Source of the DNA: Lachnospiraceae bacterium
Lineage (GTDB): Bacteria; Bacillota; Clostridia; Lachnospirales; Lachnospiraceae
Length of the DNA: 64,000 nt
NCBI GenBank assembly: GCA_003979345.1
Contig: RYVZ01000019.1
Span: 1-64,000 of the forward strand
Direction of reading: 5' to 3'
The translations under genes were made by a program, and so were the position numbers. The notes beneath the pieces are model-generated. The model did no database searches, was not told the origin of the DNA, and saw only the letters and a list, made by a program, of their open reading frames with translations. Shown one piece after another: positions 60,690-64,000 of the stretch. Numbering within the stretch: position 1 is the stretch's first letter; each line of letters starts with the position of its first letter.

Positions 60690-60740
60690 TGATAGGGCAG
60701 ACCACTATATGTGGATGCCATTTACTCTCTTACCCTATCA
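60690..60740 (-). promoter_or_regulatory. Structured leader of the purine permease
   Basis: On minus, TGATAGGG pairs with CCCTATCA across 51 nt. Inside, GGCA pairs with TGCC and CCAC with GTGG. The conserved purine-riboswitch core is not there. Function unknown. Confidence 0.45.
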
Positions 60741-60842
60741 CAATCATTTGTTTTGTGCAATGTTTCTTTTGAAAAAACTTAAAATTTTATAAAATTTCTA
60801 AAAAATCCATTCCGGTCATGCCAGTGTCCTTCAGAAATATGC

Positions 60843-62348
60843 TTAAATGATGATGCAGACCATTTTTCCGTTGCTGTCGTTGACGATCTGCTGCATCGTA
60901 TCTTGCAGTTTGACCTGACTTTCCTCCCCGAGCATTGATATTTTGGATTGAATGCCGTCTTCGACGAGCTGCTCGACCGTTTTCCCGAAAATATTCGTAT
61001 CCCAAATACCGCCCTCGTTATCCGCTTCCGTTTTCATGAACTGCATCAGGTCTTTCGCCTGCTCCTCCGTGCCGACGATCGGCGCGATCTCCGTCTCGAT
61101 ATTGGCGCGGATCAGATGCACGGACGGGCTCATCGCCTTCATCTTTACGCCGAATTTATTTCCATGGCGGATGACCTCAGGCGCCTCTAAGCTGATTTCT
61201 TCTTTCTCCGGCAGCACCACACCGTAGCCGCATTGTTTAACAGCACGGACTGCCTCTGCATACTTGTCGTATTCTTTCTTGCGCGCCGCCATTTCTTTTA
61301 ATTTGGAGAGTAGTTCATATTCTCCGGAAACGGGCTCCTGCATGATCTCGCTGAGCATTTTATAATAATACATATCGTCCACGCCGATTTCATACGAAGC
61401 GGAACCGTTGGACAACTCAATTCCTTCATTTTTCAGCTTCTTTATGTACTCGCATTCTTCTTTTTCCCCATCCATCACCTCGCGAAGCTGCCGCATATTT
61501 CCGATCGGCATCGCAAGCTTCCGGATATATTCAATAATGCCCGCCTTCATCTCATGGTCATCTGAGAGCATCTCCACCCACTTCGGCATATAAAAACGAA
61601 GTACTTTGATCGGAAATTCCAACAAAATCTGTTCCATAAGAGAATGTATATCACTCTTTTTTAATTGTTCCACATTCATCGGAAGGGCGCGTACGCCGTA
61701 TGTTTCGCTCAAAGAAGCCGCCGTCTGTTTTGCCTCCTCGCCGTACGGCTTCGTTGTATTAACGATCACAATGAACGGTTTCCCGATCGACTTTAATTCC
61801 CGTATCGTGCGTTCCTCCGCATCCCGGTAATTATCACGCGCGATTTCTCCAAAGCTTCCGTCTGTCGTGATCACGATGCCGATATTAGAATGATCGCGGA
61901 TGACTTTTTCCGTGCCGATCTCTGCCGCCTGTGTAAACGGGATTTCATAGTCAAACCACGGCGTATGCACCATCCGCTCGGCGTCTTCTTCCATATGTCC
62001 CACCGCACCCTCGACCATATAACCAACGCAGTCGATCAGACGCACTTTCATTTCCATGCTGCCGCCCATATTGACAGAGACCGCCTGCTTTGGAATGAAT
62101 TTCGGCTCGGTCGTCGTGATCGTTTTTCCTCCCGAACTCTGCGGAAGCTCATCCATTGTACGCACACGTTCATTTTCATCCGTTATCATCGGCAGCACCA
62201 GTTCATCCATGAAATGCTTAATGAAAGTAGATTTGCCGGTTCTTACGGGGCCGACAACGCCGATATAAAGCTCCCCGTTTGTCCTGCGGTTCATATCATC
62301 ATAAATATCATAGGTATTCGTGCCGGAAGCACCCGTTCGATTCTCCAT
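60843..62348 (-). CDS. spoIVA: Stage IV sporulation protein A
   Basis: 501 residues (family about 492). SpoIVA is an ATPase that polymerises on the forespore membrane as base of the coat. The P-loop is GPVRTGKS (33-40), with the family signatures TMDELPQSSGGKTITTTEPKFIP and LIDCVGYMVEGAVGHMEED. The C-terminus ends in the hydrophobic NGKMVCIII. GGAGG precedes the ATG. A sigma-E-like promoter is found 28-57 nt upstream. Downstream to 60740 there is only the permease leader. Confidence 0.96.
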   Translation of the reverse strand: MENRTGASGTNTYDIYDDMNRRTNGELYIGVVGPVRTGKSTFIKHFMDELVLPMITDENERVRTMDELPQSSGGKTITTTEPKFIPKQAVSVNMGGSMEMKVRLIDCVGYMVEGAVGHMEEDAERMVHTPWFDYEIPFTQAAEIGTEKVIRDHSNIGIVITTDGSFGEIARDNYRDAEERTIRELKSIGKPFIVIVNTTKPYGEEAKQTAASLSETYGVRALPMNVEQLKKSDIHSLMEQILLEFPIKVLRFYMPKWVEMLSDDHEMKAGIIEYIRKLAMPIGNMRQLREVMDGEKEECEYIKKLKNEGIELSNGSASYEIGVDDMYYYKMLSEIMQEPVSGEYELLSKLKEMAARKKEYDKYAEAVRAVKQCGYGVVLPEKEEISLEAPEVIRHGNKFGVKMKAMSPSVHLIRANIETEIAPIVGTEEQAKDLMQFMKTEADNEGGIWDTNIFGKTVEQLVEDGIQSKISMLGEESQVKLQDTMQQIVNDSNGKMVCIII

Positions 62349-62375
62349 ATAAAAACCTCCTGCAAATACTGGTTC

Positions 62376-62405
62376 ATGTATATGCAGAAGGTTTTCCGGT
62401 TATGC
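62376..62405 (-). promoter_or_regulatory. Sigma-E-like promoter of spoIVA
   Basis: On minus, GCATAAC (62399-62405), 14 nt, CATATACAT (62376-62384), against the known sigma-E pattern KMATATT, 13-15 nt, CATACAHT. It matches the sporulation timing known for spoIVA. Confidence 0.5.
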
Positions 62406-62451
62406 CTGTTTGCGCATGGCACGGGCTGCCCAACAGTTGTTAAATTTCTAT

Positions 62452-64000
62452 TTATTCTTCCCGCATTGACTTCTGCTCTCCATAGAGCACGCCCCGGCTG
62501 CCGGTCGCGACAAAAAAGCGCCCGAACGTCCTGCAGTCCCCGTCAATGCTGTTGATCTCGCCATACATCTGATCTTGTGTATTGATGCGCTCTACGCTTC
62601 CCATCTCGTCAAAGGACCTGTAGAAACCATATTCGCCGTCAATATCTCCACAGAAATAGACTGCCTTTTCGTCTTTCCTGTAATCACTTCCCTTATGGTG
62701 AAGCCCGAGTCCCATGCGATAGACAGCATCCCCGTCCTTCGACAGCTTCGTCAGTCCGATCTGATCATTTTCTTTTTTATAACAGTATTTCCAAAGTCCG
62801 TACACACCGAGCGCCAGATAGAATACGCCGCTCTTTCCCGCTTCTCCGCGCACCTCTGTTCTGTTCTTCGTGTCAATGATGCCAAAGTCCACTACCGGAA
62901 ATTCCTTCGGAACGGCATATTGCATAAAACTTGCTCCGCTGTCCCGGCTTATATAAAGCTGAGACAGTTCTCCAAATCCGTAAAATAAGGTACTGTCCAT
63001 ACGGTCGGAAAATACTTTCAGCTTTCCTTCCGTCACCTCGTCTCCTGCGGTATTAAACACATGTACCTTGGAAAAATGCAATCCGCCGTCATGACTGACG
63101 ATCACTCCTGCTATCGGCAGATCGAGCCATTCTGCGACCGACCAGACGATATGCCTGCAGTCCGGACTCATTGCCACCCAGCCGGAATTTACGTTCGGAT
63201 GCTCGATCTGTACAAGCTGCCCGTCAAGATATTCTGATATCCCATAGGGCATCGGCAGTCTCGTAAAGCTTTTGCACTGATCCTCGGATAAAATCAATCC
63301 GCCCCTGGTCTTCCCTGTCCAGTTGCCCCGCGGCGTCACGATCACGCGTTCGGGATGTTCATCAGAAAAATCCGCATTGATGCAGGTGATATAGCGGTTC
63401 CCGTCCTCATCCGCAAACGAATTTTCACACGGCTTATTTAAGTCCGTAAACGCAAATCCGCCCAAATCTCCGACAATATCGATGCACTGCACCTCTCCTT
63501 CCGGCGGACTGTATACATTTAAGTGCACCGTCTCTTCAATGCCTTCACAACAGTCGCAAAAGCTGCGGTTTGTACTAAGAAGATTCTCTGTCTTAAATAC
63601 ACCCGTTCCGGAATTAAACCACATCTCATTCGGATCGAACGGATTAATTTTCACGTCACTCAGCCAGTGTATGAGGGAATGCCCGCCGTTATATTCTTTT
63701 TTCATATAAGGAGTATGAAACTGCAGATTGCCAATACCTAAGTCATGCAGCACCACCTGCCAGTTTTCCCCGTAATCGTTTGACAGATACAACTTATCCC
63801 CGTTCTCCCGGCAGATCGTGCTGAGTACCAGAAGCCCCGGTTTTGCCGCGCAGCTCGAAATACCCGAAAACCCGAACCGGTACTGTGGATGTCTGCGGTC
63901 CACAATGCCGTCCGCCGACGGAAAGATCAGCTCATCCTCCAGCATCGGATGATTTTTGGAGAGCATGACCGTATTGACAGCCCCCGGCGTGATCTCCTCA
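62452..64000 (-). CDS. GH74-like beta-propeller protein, partial
   Basis: The frame runs off the window edge: upstream of ATG 63966 it stays open and in sense (EEITPGAVNTV), so the N-terminus lies beyond base 64000. The 516 visible residues carry Asp-box repeats (SNDYGENWQ, SHDGGLHFSK, SRDSGASFMQ) and the phrases VKINPFDPNEMWFNSGTGVF and NVYSPPEGEVQCIDIVGDLGGF, which mirror GH74 xyloglucanases. Whether the catalytic Asp pair is present cannot be seen from this part. It may degrade plant xyloglucan oligosaccharides; the absence of a C-terminal anchor suggests a soluble form. Confidence 0.78.
   Translation of the reverse strand, partial: EEITPGAVNTVMLSKNHPMLEDELIFPSADGIVDRRHPQYRFGFSGISSCAAKPGLLVLSTICRENGDKLYLSNDYGENWQVVLHDLGIGNLQFHTPYMKKEYNGGHSLIHWLSDVKINPFDPNEMWFNSGTGVFKTENLLSTNRSFCDCCEGIEETVHLNVYSPPEGEVQCIDIVGDLGGFAFTDLNKPCENSFADEDGNRYITCINADFSDEHPERVIVTPRGNWTGKTRGGLILSEDQCKSFTRLPMPYGISEYLDGQLVQIEHPNVNSGWVAMSPDCRHIVWSVAEWLDLPIAGVIVSHDGGLHFSKVHVFNTAGDEVTEGKLKVFSDRMDSTLFYGFGELSQLYISRDSGASFMQYAVPKEFPVVDFGIIDTKNRTEVRGEAGKSGVFYLALGVYGLWKYCYKKENDQIGLTKLSKDGDAVYRMGLGLHHKGSDYRKDEKAVYFCGDIDGEYGFYRSFDEMGSVERINTQDQMYGEINSIDGDCRTFGRFFVATGSRGVLYGEQKSMREE

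Noticed and set aside
60690..60740. Purine riboswitch in front of the permease
   Set aside because: The conserved core elements of the purine aptamer loops and junction cannot be found; only a generic stem is seen.

Overview
The window looks like chromosomal DNA of a spore-forming anaerobe of the Clostridia, most likely family Lachnospiraceae. Pointers to this are sporulation genes (spoIVA, cotJABC, a spoVAF-type germination protein), strictly anaerobic enzymes (class III ribonucleotide reductase NrdDG, an [FeFe]-hydrogenase-type protein), a T-box controlled tyrS, Gram-positive ribosome binding sites and a CD3324-type domain. About 62 genes are packed closely and almost all lie on the minus strand. 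Only six clear genes are on plus: 221-466, 587-1354, 1329-1595, 16076-17026, 29460-30215 and 34582-34935. I see no rRNA, tRNA, CRISPR array, prophage or insertion sequence.

Layout. 1-1.6 kb: a Cys/Gly-rich microprotein, a frameshifted sibling at the window edge, and two uncharacterised genes. 1.6-7.3 kb: a membrane protein, tyrA, a PilZ protein, and tyrS behind a Tyr T-box leader. 7.3-15.2 kb: a two-component system, pgeF, yraN, an FlhB-tail protein and leuS. 15.4-20 kb: a membrane protein with a likely operator, an AEC transporter, and a LytTR / DUF3021 / ABC transporter operon. 20-23.5 kb: a methyltransferase, an aminoglycoside-phosphotransferase-like fusion, a small alarmone synthetase and an acetyltransferase. 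23.5-28.4 kb: a response regulator, ABC transporter, histidine kinase and lipoprotein unit. 28.5-38.5 kb: an MBL hydrolase, exonuclease III, a lactonase, a Cys-rich repeat protein, DUF5662, a GlgX-like protein that seems to have lost its catalytic residues, DUF1292, a UvrD-type helicase and gltX. 38.5-44 kb: hydrogenase, cotJ operon, degV, spoVAF-like. 44-50 kb: nrdD-nrdG-dut, an aminotransferase, a WYL regulator and a 54-residue membrane microprotein. 50-56.5 kb: rnhA, a MutS-like ATPase and a nucleoside salvage cluster (purine nucleoside phosphorylase, cytidine deaminase, SAH/MTA deaminase), then an SGNH esterase. 56.7-64 kb: an acetyltransferase, an AgrC/LytTR pair, a purine permease, spoIVA and a GH74-like propeller protein running off the edge.

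Most interesting signals: (1) three separated loci, two of them Cys-rich genes and the third the cotJ spore-coat operon, carry the identical 9-mer CATATAGTA preceded at 15-16 nt by CAC, which fits a late mother-cell sigma-K promoter and links the Cys-rich proteins to the spore surface; (2) a GH13/GlgX-family protein in which nucleophile, acid/base and both region IV catalytic positions are replaced; (3) four helically phased half-sites in front of the ABC transporter of the two-component unit; (4) palindromic 40-bp tandem repeats in the 5' leader of exonuclease III and 19-bp tandem repeats at its 3' end; (5) an nrdD promoter and dyad buried in the coding end of the upstream aminotransferase gene.
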